This document shows, one piece after another, positions 8,722-18,000 of a DNA stretch of 64,000 nucleotides (positions within the stretch are counted from its first letter, which is position 1; each line of letters starts with the position of its first letter). The DNA comes from Granulosicoccus sp045106855 (GTDB lineage Bacteria; Pseudomonadota; Gammaproteobacteria; Granulosicoccales; Granulosicoccaceae). The notes under the pieces were generated by a model. It saw only the letters and a program-made list of their open reading frames with translations, was not told the DNA's origin and searched no databases. Position numbers and translations under genes: made by a program. The DNA lies in contig JBGCFI010000054.1 in the NCBI GenBank assembly GCA_045106855.1, forward strand, positions 50,756-114,755, in the 5' to 3' direction.

Positions 8722-9798
8722 ATGTCCAGCGCACTGCCGATTACCATTGGCAACATCACTAAAACCTATGGCGACGTACACGCACTGGATGATGTTTCCC
8801 TAAACGTTAAAAGCGGTGAATTTCTGACTTTGCTGGGTCCTTCCGGCTCGGGTAAAACAACGTTGCTAATGGTACTGGCAGGATTTACCCGACCCGATTG
8901 TGGCAGCCTGAAATTCGGTGACGCTGAGATCATACGAAAAGCACCACACCTGCGTGATGTTGGTATGGTGTTTCAGAACTACGCATTATTTCCTCATATG
9001 AGCGTAGCGGGAAATGTGGGATACCCCCTCAGAATACGCAAGGTGGCAGACTCCGAAGCACACCAACGCATAGAGCGCGCGCTGGAAATGGTTCAACTTG
9101 GCGGCTTTGGTCATAGAAGAATTCATCAATTGTCCGGTGGTCAAAAGCAACGTGTTGCACTGGCACGCTCCATCGTATTTGAACCGCGGATACTGTTGAT
9201 GGATGAACCATTATCTGCGCTGGATAAGAAACTACGTGATCGCATGCAGATTGAGCTTCGGCATCTACATGAAAAACTGGGCATGACGACGGTTTATGTG
9301 ACGCATGATCAGCGCGAAGCACTGACGATGTCGGATCGTATTGCGGTGGTTAATCATGGAAAAATCATGCAACTGGCAACACCACAGACTCTGTATGATT
9401 TTCCGGCCAATCGTTTTGTCGCCGATTTTATCGGCGATTCCACCTTTCTGCCTGTCGCTCGCCAGGGTGACAGCATTTCTTATGACAACAAGGTGCTAAA
9501 ACTTGCAGCCAAGATACCTGACGCACCTTCGCTGGTCCTGATGATCAGACCAGAACGTATGTATCTGGTTTCCAAAGGTAGTCCAGAAGATGCCAACCTG
9601 TTCAAGGCGGTAACCTCTGACGTGGTTTATCAAGGGGACAGTTATCTGCTATACGCGAGATTACCTGATGGGGCCGAAATCAGTGTTCGCGGAACCATAC
9701 GCGGAGGCACGGTATCAGCACTACCCGGCGCTGGCGAAGAAATTGTACTTGCACTGGATGCAGCCGACACCATCATCATCGATGCAGCCCTTGACTGA
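8722..9798 (+). CDS. Polyamine-type ABC transporter ATP-binding protein (PotA-like)
   Basis: A 358-residue ATPase with Walker A GPSGSGKTT, Q-loop MVFQNYALFPHM, signature LSGGQKQRVALAR, Walker B ILLMDEPLSALD and the H-loop VTHDQREA. A C-terminal TOBE-type regulatory domain (about 270-358) matches PotA/MalK-type ATPases. It energises the two permeases encoded directly downstream. Its stop is 1 base before the probable ATG of the next gene. Confidence 0.9.
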   Translation: MSSALPITIGNITKTYGDVHALDDVSLNVKSGEFLTLLGPSGSGKTTLLMVLAGFTRPDCGSLKFGDAEIIRKAPHLRDVGMVFQNYALFPHMSVAGNVGYPLRIRKVADSEAHQRIERALEMVQLGGFGHRRIHQLSGGQKQRVALARSIVFEPRILLMDEPLSALDKKLRDRMQIELRHLHEKLGMTTVYVTHDQREALTMSDRIAVVNHGKIMQLATPQTLYDFPANRFVADFIGDSTFLPVARQGDSISYDNKVLKLAAKIPDAPSLVLMIRPERMYLVSKGSPEDANLFKAVTSDVVYQGDSYLLYARLPDGAEISVRGTIRGGTVSALPGAGEEIVLALDAADTIIIDAALD

Positions 9799-9799
9799 T

Positions 9800-10684
9800 A
9801 TGACCTCACCAGGCATCAATCAACAAGCTCTGGTGCGCGACAGTCGCCTGGAAAGGCTGCAATTGTTCGGCCTCAGTTCACCAGCGGTTTTGATGGTGCT
9901 GGTCATTCTTGTCATTCCTGTTGGCTGGTTGTTCTATGTCTCATTCATCGGTGCGGACGGACAATTCTCCCTTGAGAACTATGAACGGATGCTCAAGCGT
10001 AAGTCTTACTCGCGGATATTTGTTACGACATTCCAGGTCAGTCTGCTAACCACTGGCCTATGCATTGCCATTGGCTATCCACTGGCGTACTTCATGTCAC
10101 AGTTGCCCAACCGTCTGGCCAATCTATTCATGATAACCGTGCTGGTGCCATTCTGGACATCCTTACTCGTGCGCACTTACGCATGGCTGGTGCTGCTCCA
10201 GAAAAAAGGGTTGGTAAATGACTGGGCGATATCATTGGGCTTGTGGGAGGAACCTATCAAGATTGTGCATAACATGACAGGGACACTTATAGGCATGGTT
10301 CATATCATGCTGCCGTTCCTGATACTGCCTGTTTACAATGCCATGAAAGCGATTGATCGAGATTACATGAAGGCAGCATCAAACCTGGGCGCCAGCCCGC
10401 GCAGGGCTTTCTGGACAGTATTTTTTCCTCTCTCAACTCCCGGGCTACTGGCTGGATCATTAATGGTCTTCGTGCTATGCCTGGGTTTCTTTGTGACGCC
10501 CGCAGTACTTGGAGGTGGTAAGGTCATTATGGTGTCCATGAAGATAGTATCGAACATTGAACAATTCGTTAACTGGGGAGCAGCCAGCGCTCTGGGTGTC
10601 GTGTTGCTGGTCATTACCATCACATGTCTCTGGATAGCATCGCGTTTTCTTAAGCTTGAAAACATCACGGGGGGCAGCCACTGA
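9800..10684 (+). CDS. Polyamine-type ABC transporter permease (PotB-like)
   Basis: An inner-membrane permease of the spermidine/putrescine class (about 294 residues) with six predicted transmembrane segments and the EAA loop AASNLGASPRRAFWTVFFPLSTPG. The start is placed at ATG 9800, just after the stop of the ATPase gene; ATG 9782 in the same frame is an alternative. Its stop overlaps the first base of the next start (ATG 10684), so the two permeases are tightly coupled. Confidence 0.9.
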   Translation: MTSPGINQQALVRDSRLERLQLFGLSSPAVLMVLVILVIPVGWLFYVSFIGADGQFSLENYERMLKRKSYSRIFVTTFQVSLLTTGLCIAIGYPLAYFMSQLPNRLANLFMITVLVPFWTSLLVRTYAWLVLLQKKGLVNDWAISLGLWEEPIKIVHNMTGTLIGMVHIMLPFLILPVYNAMKAIDRDYMKAASNLGASPRRAFWTVFFPLSTPGLLAGSLMVFVLCLGFFVTPAVLGGGKVIMVSMKIVSNIEQFVNWGAASALGVVLLVITITCLWIASRFLKLENITGGSH

Positions 10685-11508
10685 TGCGGCGCTGGCTGAA
10701 CAGTCCGGCATCGGAGACCCAGATAAGCCATGGCCAGCGGCTTTGGCTCTATGTATTTGCCTTTATCGTTATGGTGCTGCTTGTAGCACCCACGGTTATT
10801 GTGATTCCTATGTCGTTCTCAGATTCACAGTACCTGGAGTTTCCCCCACGAAACTGGTCGACTCGCTGGTATCAAAGCTATTTCAATTCCGATGAATGGA
10901 TGCAGGCGACCTTTACCTCGCTCAAGGCTGCGTTTCTGACCATGCTGGTGGCAACCCCGGTGGGAGTGGTGGCTGCTTACGGTTTACATACATCCAGGGT
11001 AGCTTTCGTGAGGGCTACCTTCGTTTTGTTAATCGCCCCCATGATGGTCCCCGTGGTACTGATTGCCATCGGTGCTTTCTATGTGTTCGTCAAATTAAAG
11101 ATTCTGTATACGCTGACCGGTCTGGTATTAGCTCACAGCATTCTGGCCCTACCACTGGTGTTGATTGTCACAGGCTCTGCTCTCAAGAGCTACGACATGA
11201 ATCAGGAACTGGCCGCACGCAGCCTGGGTGCACCTCGCTGGAAAGCTTTTTTAACAATTACATTGCCGCAGATTCGCTTCGCTGTGATTACCTCAGCGCT
11301 TCTGTCGTTTCTTACCTCGTTCGACGAAGTTGTCATAGCGATGTTCATATCCGGTGGCGATAATCCAACTCTGACACGAAATATGTTCAACGCTCTGCGT
11401 GACCAGATCGACCCCACCATAGCGGCAATTTCGACCATCATGGTGCTAATAACTACTCTGATGATGGTTCTGGCACAACTGTTCGGGCGTAGTTCAAAGA
11501 ATCACTGA
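10684..11508 (+). CDS. Polyamine-type ABC transporter permease (PotC-like)
   Basis: A 274-residue permease with six membrane segments and the EAA loop ELAARSLGAPRWKAFLTITLPQIR. It pairs with the PotB-like subunit and is the last gene of the five-gene oxidase/importer operon. The roughly 250 bases that follow, before the sigma factor gene, contain nothing I can identify. Confidence 0.9.
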   Translation: MRRWLNSPASETQISHGQRLWLYVFAFIVMVLLVAPTVIVIPMSFSDSQYLEFPPRNWSTRWYQSYFNSDEWMQATFTSLKAAFLTMLVATPVGVVAAYGLHTSRVAFVRATFVLLIAPMMVPVVLIAIGAFYVFVKLKILYTLTGLVLAHSILALPLVLIVTGSALKSYDMNQELAARSLGAPRWKAFLTITLPQIRFAVITSALLSFLTSFDEVVIAMFISGGDNPTLTRNMFNALRDQIDPTIAAISTIMVLITTLMMVLAQLFGRSSKNH

Positions 11509-11762
11509 GTCTGGTTAGCCCTCGTGAGGGGCGAAACTACCCTGGCCGGCATTTTGAAGACTGTCTGGAGCGGGCAATCGTAGGCGTAATGCCTGGAGTT
11601 GGCTCGACATGTACCTATTTTGGCAACCTGACGGTACAATCTGTACTCACAGGATACTTTATACGACGATGCCGGAAGAGACGAGGTATTGAGTGCGGCC
11701 CGATGCAGTAGCGTCTTGTTTGTTCAAAAGCGTATAGTAATAATGATGGATTTTAACCCTTG

Positions 11763-12353
11763 ATGTCGAATACCCTGCCAGTTAAAGACGGTAATGGACA
11801 GGTGCACGACCAGCGTCTCACCGAGTTACTTGCGCGCTGTAATCAAGGTAATGAAAGCGCTTTTGAAGAACTCTACACCCTTTGCTCGGTGCAACTTTAC
11901 AGCGTACTGGTGCGTATTCTAAGAATCGAGGCGATTGCAGAGGAAGCATTGCAAGACTCCTTTGTCAAAATCTGGCAAAAAGCCGGCACATACACTCCAG
12001 CAGCAGGCACACCCATGGCATGGATGAGTACGCTCGCTCGCAATCAGGCTCTTGATCAGTTGCGTAGACGGAGCACACGAGAAGCTAATGAGAGCGCCGA
12101 CTTGCCCGGCTATATAGACTCCATCGCAGATCTTGCCAAACCGATGCATGAGATGAGCGAGGATGCCAGGCCACTGATCCAGTGCCTTGAGAAACTACCT
12201 GAACACGCTCGCAACTGCATCGTGCGCGCCTATTGCGAAGGCTATTCACACGAAGAACTCTCAGCACAGGTCGACACACCCGTCAGCACCATAAAGAGCT
12301 GGATTCGGCGCGGATTGATATCACTACGGAGATGTCTTGATGAACTCTCCTGA
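11763..12353 (+). CDS. ECF RNA polymerase sigma factor (SigK-like)
   Basis: A 196-residue extracytoplasmic-function sigma factor. Region 2 includes EEALQDSFVKIWQKA and the -10-binding MAWMSTLARNQALDQLRRR; region 4 ends in the helix-turn-helix YSHEELSAQVDTPVSTIKSWIRRGLISLRRCL. ATG 11763 is preferred over an in-frame TTG at 11760. Its 3' end overlaps the anti-sigma gene by 14 bases, the usual arrangement. It probably controls itself and the DUF4331/TPR genes downstream. Confidence 0.9.
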   Translation: MSNTLPVKDGNGQVHDQRLTELLARCNQGNESAFEELYTLCSVQLYSVLVRILRIEAIAEEALQDSFVKIWQKAGTYTPAAGTPMAWMSTLARNQALDQLRRRSTREANESADLPGYIDSIADLAKPMHEMSEDARPLIQCLEKLPEHARNCIVRAYCEGYSHEELSAQVDTPVSTIKSWIRRGLISLRRCLDELS

Positions 12354-13149
12354 CGAGCGCTGGTGGTCGGTACGTGCAGGCGAATATGTGCTTGGCACAT
12401 TGCGTGGCAAAGATCTCGAGTTATTTGAACGCATACTGGCACACGATACGAGCATTCAGGCCGAAGTCGCAAGATGGGAACAACAGTTGACGGGGTTGAA
12501 CGAGACACCCCGTGAATTTGTGCCGGGCGAACATGTTCTGCCGCAAATTCTTCAACGAGTCCGCAGCCTGAATGATGAAGGTGCTGACACAAACCCAGAT
12601 TCCGCGCCTGACTCTATTAGCGTGGAATCTAAGAACACAGGTGACAATCAATCAGAGCAACGTGTCATGAAACCGGGCGCGCCTGTACGCAAATTCCAGG
12701 TTTGGCCTACCCTCGCAGGGTTGGCAACGGCGGCAAGCCTCGTACTCGGATTGCTGTTAGTACAACAAACCACCAAACAGACCACACTACCATTAAGTGT
12801 CGATGGACTTGCCGTCGTACTCAGCGATGAAGATGGCAAACCGTTTTTCCTGGTTGAGACTGACTATGGAAATTTGCGAGTGCGTGTCACGGCACTGGCC
12901 CCACCCTCATTGGATGAATCCAGGGATTTTCAATTGTGGCAAGCGTTACCTGATCGGTCCTCGGTCAGGCCAGTTGCACTGCTACCAGAAGAGCCGGGCA
13001 CCTCACGAACATTTCACGTCGACTCTCTAATTGACGGTTCGGATTTGTTTGGTGTCAGTATTGAGCCTGTCGGAGCCTTAACAACTTCCGGCCCCACCGG
13101 CCCTGTCGTAGCTCACGGTGACTTTCTCCCCAAACGCAATATCGACTGA
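12340..13149 (+). CDS. Anti-sigma factor, RskA-like, single-pass membrane protein
   Basis: A 269-residue protein: an N-terminal cytoplasmic part (WWSVRAGEYVLGTLRGKDLE, typical of anti-sigma-K proteins) without a zinc-finger H-x3-C-x2-C, a transmembrane helix at about 121-140, and a periplasmic RskA-type domain at about 150-265. It would hold the sigma factor at the membrane. A good ribosome-binding site (GGAG at 12328-12331) supports ATG 12340. The RskA family is usually released by regulated proteolysis; no site-2 protease is encoded here. Confidence 0.85.
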   Translation: MNSPDERWWSVRAGEYVLGTLRGKDLELFERILAHDTSIQAEVARWEQQLTGLNETPREFVPGEHVLPQILQRVRSLNDEGADTNPDSAPDSISVESKNTGDNQSEQRVMKPGAPVRKFQVWPTLAGLATAASLVLGLLLVQQTTKQTTLPLSVDGLAVVLSDEDGKPFFLVETDYGNLRVRVTALAPPSLDESRDFQLWQALPDRSSVRPVALLPEEPGTSRTFHVDSLIDGSDLFGVSIEPVGALTTSGPTGPVVAHGDFLPKRNID

Positions 13150-13245
13150 GCACATCTATAGCTCAAAAAAAAACATTCATTCCTTGCAACTTTCTATAGA
13201 CCCTGTGCGTAGGGACTTAGTGAAGACCAAACCAGGAATGTGAAT

Positions 13246-13866
13246 ATGTTCGAAAACCAATCAAGAAGTAAACTGGGCACAAAATTCGCTGTGCTTGCTA
13301 TTGCATCACTAACCTTAAGTACAGCACATACCGCCGATCATCAGGAAGCACCGGGTGCGACTGCACAGCTTGCAGCGGATATTGGTGATTACTATGCATG
13401 GCATGACGATGAGCAACTGAATCTAGTTCTAACATTCGGCACGTTTGCGGCGCCCGAATTGCCTGCTAATTATAATCGCGACATTCTCTATACACTTCAC
13501 TTCGATACTTCGGCTACGGCTGATGGTGTAGCCGATCTCAATATATACGCCCGTTTTTCACAGGCAGTCGATGGTAGCTGGGGATTACAAGTCTCTGGAA
13601 TTGAAGGCGTATCACTGGAGGGCCCTGTCGATACCATACTGTCTAACAATCAGTTAACCGCCTGGGCTGGATTAGCCGACGACCCCTTCTTTTTTGATCA
13701 AACCGGGTTTAGAACAACGGTTAGCACAGGCATGCTGGCATTTGATCCAGCCAGGGATGATGTCGCGGGTCTGAATGTGACTGCCATTGCTCTCCAGTTA
13801 CCGGTCGATACGATCATGTCTGCCGGCGGTGCGCTGCAAACATGGGCCACTACGTCATCTCTTTAA
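13246..13866 (+). CDS. Secreted DUF4331 protein
   Basis: A 206-residue exported protein with a signal peptide ending near AHT-A and, right after it, DHQEAPGATAQLAADIGDYYAW, a variant of the HREAP...D-YAF opening of DUF4331 proteins. ATG 13246 is chosen because CCAGGA (13232-13237) is 8 bases upstream; a GTG at 13240 is too close. The family has no known activity. It follows the sigma/anti-sigma pair and is probably one of its targets. It is shorter than typical DUF4331 proteins, and the next gene encodes a second, different member. Confidence 0.75.
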   Translation: MFENQSRSKLGTKFAVLAIASLTLSTAHTADHQEAPGATAQLAADIGDYYAWHDDEQLNLVLTFGTFAAPELPANYNRDILYTLHFDTSATADGVADLNIYARFSQAVDGSWGLQVSGIEGVSLEGPVDTILSNNQLTAWAGLADDPFFFDQTGFRTTVSTGMLAFDPARDDVAGLNVTAIALQLPVDTIMSAGGALQTWATTSSL

Positions 13867-13877
13867 AGGAATTCGAC

Positions 13878-14513
13878 ATGAATAAATCTTTCAAAAACAT
13901 CCTGATTCCCTTAGCGATGACTGGCGGATTGTTAACGGCTTGCTCTGACAGTGATGACGCAACCCCAGCGCCAACATCCCCAGCGCCAACTACTCCGACG
14001 ACACCAACGACACCGGACTTTGATTTTCGCACCGAAGCACCGGGAGACTATACGCGCGTAGACCGGTCAGGTATGCCAGCTATATCAACAGCACTCATTG
14101 CCAGTAAAGATTCCTATAATGAATCCAATCCAACAGATGATATAGCCGGTACATTTGTTCCTGAAATCCTGAACAGCCTATCGTCACTTCACACAGCATT
14201 GGATTCACAGTTGATGGACTTGGGATTGTCACCTTGTACCGTCGTTGGTGATGGTAGCGGTAGCTGTGCAGAATTTGCCGTGCCCCTGATAATCCCGGAT
14301 ACGATAAAACTGGACACAAACACCGCAGCCGGATTTCCAAATGGACGCCTGTTATCTGACCCTGTTATCGATGTGACACTTGCGGTTGCCCTGCTTGAAC
14401 TAAGCGGAGACACACCGCCTCATGCTCCGGATGCGTTGGTGGGGGTACTGAACCCGGCTGAAAACGACAAGCCATTCGGCACGGAGTTTCCGTTTCTGGC
14501 TACGCCACACTAG
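13878..14513 (+). CDS. DUF4331-like lipoprotein
   Basis: A 211-residue lipoprotein (lipobox LTAC at residues 19-22) with a Pro/Thr linker (APTSPAPTTPTTPTTP). The remainder resembles the C-terminal half of DUF4331 proteins (RVDRSGMPAISTALI, GFPNGRLLSDPVIDVTL). Together with the preceding gene it could be a naturally split DUF4331 protein, with N- and C-terminal parts made separately and the C-terminal part anchored to a membrane. The AAAGGA Shine-Dalgarno at 13865-13870 fits ATG 13878. Confidence 0.7.
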   Translation: MNKSFKNILIPLAMTGGLLTACSDSDDATPAPTSPAPTTPTTPTTPDFDFRTEAPGDYTRVDRSGMPAISTALIASKDSYNESNPTDDIAGTFVPEILNSLSSLHTALDSQLMDLGLSPCTVVGDGSGSCAEFAVPLIIPDTIKLDTNTAAGFPNGRLLSDPVIDVTLAVALLELSGDTPPHAPDALVGVLNPAENDKPFGTEFPFLATPH

Positions 14514-14562
14514 TTAGATATAAGAGCAAAATATCTTTTTTCCCTACTCGGGTAAAGCAGTG

Positions 14563-14602
14563 ACTTACCTGGCTATCTTCATAAGCTTATAGCCAGGTAA
14601 GT
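14563..14602. terminator. Perfect 14-bp inverted repeat after the DUF4331 lipoprotein gene
   Basis: ACTTACCTGGCTAT (14563-14576) is exactly complementary to ATAGCCAGGTAAGT (14589-14602) across a 12-base loop. There is no T-run. It may be a transcriptional pause or bidirectional terminator, or a protein-binding site ahead of the TPR gene. Confidence 0.45.
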
Positions 14603-14665
14603 TCACCTGTTGTTCCATCCAACGATTAAAAAATCACTTAAGCAGATAATTGAAGGTACCGGTTG

Positions 14666-16072
14666 ATGAAATTGACGAACAATCCATGCAACATGGCGAT
14701 AATCAAATCCGCATCAGCATCACTTTCTCGGGTTTTTAACAGACTTATTTTGTCTGTAGTCGGACTGTCAAAATCTTCGGGCGCGCTTTTTCTCGTTGCC
14801 ATGAGCACACTGATATTCCAGCTGACATCAACCCATGCTTCTGAACATAGCGCGCCACACTACGATGTGGAACTCGCACGAATAGATCAAAGACTACAAG
14901 CAAACATTACAGTTGCATCTCAACGACCTGACTCCTGGTTGCACCTGGAAGCGGTGGCGAAGAGCTATCTCGAGCGTGCCCATCTAACGGGGGATTTTGA
15001 TGACTATCATTCTGCACTCAACGTCATGAACCAAATATTTTCCATCTCAGGTGAGCGAGCTGGGCCTGCGCTGACTCGGGCAACTTTACACTTCGCCGTA
15101 CATCGGTTACCAGAAATCGAGTCCGATTTACTAAAGGCCGAGTCGGCGTTACTGGTTGATACTCCCACTAAGCAGAAGATCCAGGGGATACGTGCCGATG
15201 TATTGTTGTACACCGGGCAATACGCACAAGCGAAAGAGGCCTATGACCAACTGGAAGCTATTGCTCCCAGTGTAAACAGTGCAACTCGGCTGGCACACTA
15301 TCACGCACAACTTGCACAATTTCAAGAAGCCGAGCGTTGGTATGAACGCGCGGAGCAACGCGTAACCGGGCAATCGGCGCACCTACGCTCATGGTTGAAG
15401 TTGCAATTCGGGATATTGGATCTGGAACAAGGAAAACTGGATGATGCAATCGCCCACTATAACGATGGGCTTGGTGTGTTTCCTGATTATTGGCTATTAG
15501 AGGAACATATCGCCGAAATCGACGCCTTGCAGGGGCGGGATAAAATGGCGGAGAAAAAATACCGCGATTTAATCAAGCGCACGGGTTCGCCAGTTTTCAT
15601 GAGCGCACTTGTAGACATTCTGGCGGTTAGAAACAACAAGACCGACCAGAATGAGGCAGTCAGCTTACGAGAGAAAACTAATCAATGGTACGAAGACAGA
15701 ATCACTAAAATTCCTGAACTCATGTCCGGACACGCACTTTCACATTTTCTGCAATCCGGAGACAGTCAGCGCTCGCTACAACTGGCGCAAAACAACTACC
15801 GCTTGCGTCCAGCTGGAGAGGCTGCGGTACAACTCGTACAGGCACACACCAGGCTCGGCCAGATACCCCAGGCAACCCGGTTGCTTAAGATACTTTTGAC
15901 ATCACCTTATCGCAGTGCAGAATTGCACGCTACCGCTGGAGTCGTTTTTCAAGCGAATGGAGACAAACAAAAAGCGGATAAACACTACTCGCTCGCCCAG
16001 GCTATCAATCCACTTGCCGTAGGAGACATGGATTGGCTGCTTGCAGGCGTGGTAGCCCGTTATGTTCAGTAA
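14666..16072 (+). CDS. Exported or membrane-anchored TPR-repeat protein
   Basis: A 468-residue protein with a hydrophobic N-terminal segment (about 38-57) that is either an uncleaved anchor or a long signal peptide, followed by helical repeats with the TPR spacing (for example GQYAQAKEAYDQLEAIAPS, LAQFQEAERWYERAEQR, GKLDDAIAHYNDGLGVFP, GDKQKADKHYSLAQAINP). It probably scaffolds protein contacts in the periplasm. Genes of this type commonly follow DUF4331 genes and ECF sigma factors, so it is likely part of the same envelope-related module. ATG 14666 is chosen over TTG 14663. Confidence 0.75.
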   Translation: MKLTNNPCNMAIIKSASASLSRVFNRLILSVVGLSKSSGALFLVAMSTLIFQLTSTHASEHSAPHYDVELARIDQRLQANITVASQRPDSWLHLEAVAKSYLERAHLTGDFDDYHSALNVMNQIFSISGERAGPALTRATLHFAVHRLPEIESDLLKAESALLVDTPTKQKIQGIRADVLLYTGQYAQAKEAYDQLEAIAPSVNSATRLAHYHAQLAQFQEAERWYERAEQRVTGQSAHLRSWLKLQFGILDLEQGKLDDAIAHYNDGLGVFPDYWLLEEHIAEIDALQGRDKMAEKKYRDLIKRTGSPVFMSALVDILAVRNNKTDQNEAVSLREKTNQWYEDRITKIPELMSGHALSHFLQSGDSQRSLQLAQNNYRLRPAGEAAVQLVQAHTRLGQIPQATRLLKILLTSPYRSAELHATAGVVFQANGDKQKADKHYSLAQAINPLAVGDMDWLLAGVVARYVQ

Positions 16073-16339
16073 AACCGCTGTTCCTTTCTTGCTACCCAGA
16101 TAGTGTATGTGGCAACCTTATTGATCTGATCATACGCTAGTGTGCTCTCGTGAGCGTCCGATCGGGACGGGCACAATTCTCATCATTGTTGCTATTGGTG
16201 AATCATTTTTCTGCCGCGTTGGTGACAAAAGCAACTCGTTAAGGAATACTTTCCCGTATTCCGGCTGAGGCACCTGCAGGTGATTTTCTGGCTCAGCACG
16301 TGATGAAGCAATACGGACTCAATCAAGAGGTTTGAAACA

Positions 16340-17683
16340 GTGAATATGAACTTCAAGGCTACCATGCTTGGTGTTCTGTTAATCGGTTTGGGTGGAGTGA
16401 GTACAGTGGCGGTAGCAGGCGCTCTACCGGCCTTTGTAGACGGGCATGCGGTCCCAAGCCTGGCCCCGATGCTCGACAAGGTTACCCCTGCAGTTGTCAA
16501 TATCTCGACTCTAGGACCAACCCCGCAACGCAATCCGCTCATGGACGATCCATTCTTCCGGCGTTTTTTTGATTTCCCTGAAACCAACACAAATCCCAGA
16601 CCACAAAGCCTTGGATCAGGTGTAGTCATTGATGCTGAAAACGGATACATCGTTACTAACAATCATGTCATTGAAAATGCATCAAAAATACTGGTCACTC
16701 TTGCCGATGGACGAGAAGCAGTTGCCACCACCGTTGGCACTGATCCAGAAGCTGATGTAGCTCTTATTAAAATAGATTTAAGCGATTTGACCGCGCTTGA
16801 ATGGGCTGACTCATCTGCCTTGCGTGTGGGCGATTTTTGCGTCGCCATCGGCAACCCATTTGGTCTGGGTCAAACGGTAACATCGGGGATCGTCAGTGCA
16901 TTGGGACGCAGTGGTTTGGGAATTGAAGCCTTTGAAGATTTCATTCAAACCGATGCTTCGATTAATCCCGGTAACAGTGGCGGTGCTCTGGTTGGATTGA
17001 CGGGTGAGCTTATCGGAATAAACACCGCGATAGTTGGGCCAAGTGGTGGCAACGTGGGTATCGGTTTTGCCATTCCCGCTAATATGGCGGTTAGTATTAT
17101 TGATCAACTCATCGAATACGGCGAAGTTAAACGAGGAGCTTTAGGTATTGCTGCGCAAGAACTAACACCGAAACTTGCAGAAGCGTTTGGTGTTCAGGCT
17201 CGCTATGGTGTCATCATCAGCCGTATTCGAGAAGGATCGTCTGCAGACAAAGCCGGTTTACAGGTGGGAGACGTCATCACAGCGATAGACGGTAGGCCAG
17301 TACGCGACATCAAGGCTGTCAAAAACCGTATTGGCCTGGTGCGCCTGGGCCAGAGAATGCAATTATCAGTTTTACGAGACAATGTAGCGGTCGATATTGA
17401 TGCGGTGGTTGAACAGCTGGTCTATATGAATCCGCTGCTTGAAGGCGTCGAATTTGAGTCGCACACCAGCTCCAGCGGAGCTAAATATATTGTCGTCAGC
17501 TCGGTATCACAGGGTTCAAGTTTTGATCAATATGGTCTGGAGGCTGGTGATATCGTTTTGTCAGTCAATCAACGAGCTATAAGCACAGTCGATGAGCTGG
17601 AACAGTTGGCTGAAACCAATCAACAAGAGATTCTTCTGTTAATTCAAAGGGGCCGTCGGACTCAGTACGTTCGTATTCGATAG
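16340..17683 (+). CDS. degQ: Periplasmic serine endoprotease, DegP/DegQ family
   Basis: A 447-residue trypsin-like protease with a signal peptide, a catalytic triad His109 (TNNHV), Asp139 (EADVALIK) and Ser213 (GNSGGAL), and two C-terminal PDZ domains (about 265-355 and 370-447). This is the DegQ domain order; the loop before the catalytic domain is short, as in DegQ rather than DegP. It degrades misfolded periplasmic proteins. GTG 16340 is favoured because AAGAGG (16325-16330) sits 9 bases upstream; ATG 16346 is the alternative. Confidence 0.9.
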   Translation: MNMNFKATMLGVLLIGLGGVSTVAVAGALPAFVDGHAVPSLAPMLDKVTPAVVNISTLGPTPQRNPLMDDPFFRRFFDFPETNTNPRPQSLGSGVVIDAENGYIVTNNHVIENASKILVTLADGREAVATTVGTDPEADVALIKIDLSDLTALEWADSSALRVGDFCVAIGNPFGLGQTVTSGIVSALGRSGLGIEAFEDFIQTDASINPGNSGGALVGLTGELIGINTAIVGPSGGNVGIGFAIPANMAVSIIDQLIEYGEVKRGALGIAAQELTPKLAEAFGVQARYGVIISRIREGSSADKAGLQVGDVITAIDGRPVRDIKAVKNRIGLVRLGQRMQLSVLRDNVAVDIDAVVEQLVYMNPLLEGVEFESHTSSSGAKYIVVSSVSQGSSFDQYGLEAGDIVLSVNQRAISTVDELEQLAETNQQEILLLIQRGRRTQYVRIR

Positions 17684-18000
17684 TCAATCCGAAAGGCGTT
17701 AGCCAGATACCAGGAAGACGAATGACGCTTCACTGATACGTGTTCACCAGCGCAACACTCAAGAAATGCCATGCGCCTACTGCAAGTTTTAACCAGGATG
17801 GTCAAGACGCGTCTTGTCATGATGCGGGGAATGGCAATTTTACTTGGCTCCACTCAACGAACTGGTAAAAACTCGATCTGTGCTGATGCTGATACCTGAA
17901 GAATGGAAATGAAGCCCGGTGACTGCGCTGAAAATTAACATTGACTGTGGTAGTTTTCCACTTGTACCATCAACCTAGCCTCATACGAAACACTGAATTA
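17684..18000. other. Intergenic region without identified features
   Basis: About 317 bases between the protease and DUF2147 genes. I see no convincing coding sequence, hairpin terminator or repeat. Confidence 0.5.

Noticed and set aside
9668..9799. Longer PotB-like protein starting at 9668
   Set aside because: It would overlap the ATPase gene by about 130 bases and add a sequence unlike any permease N-terminus.
16192..16662. A 156-codon frame on the minus strand over the DegQ start
   Set aside because: It is antisense to a clearly conserved protease gene and shows no family pattern of its own.
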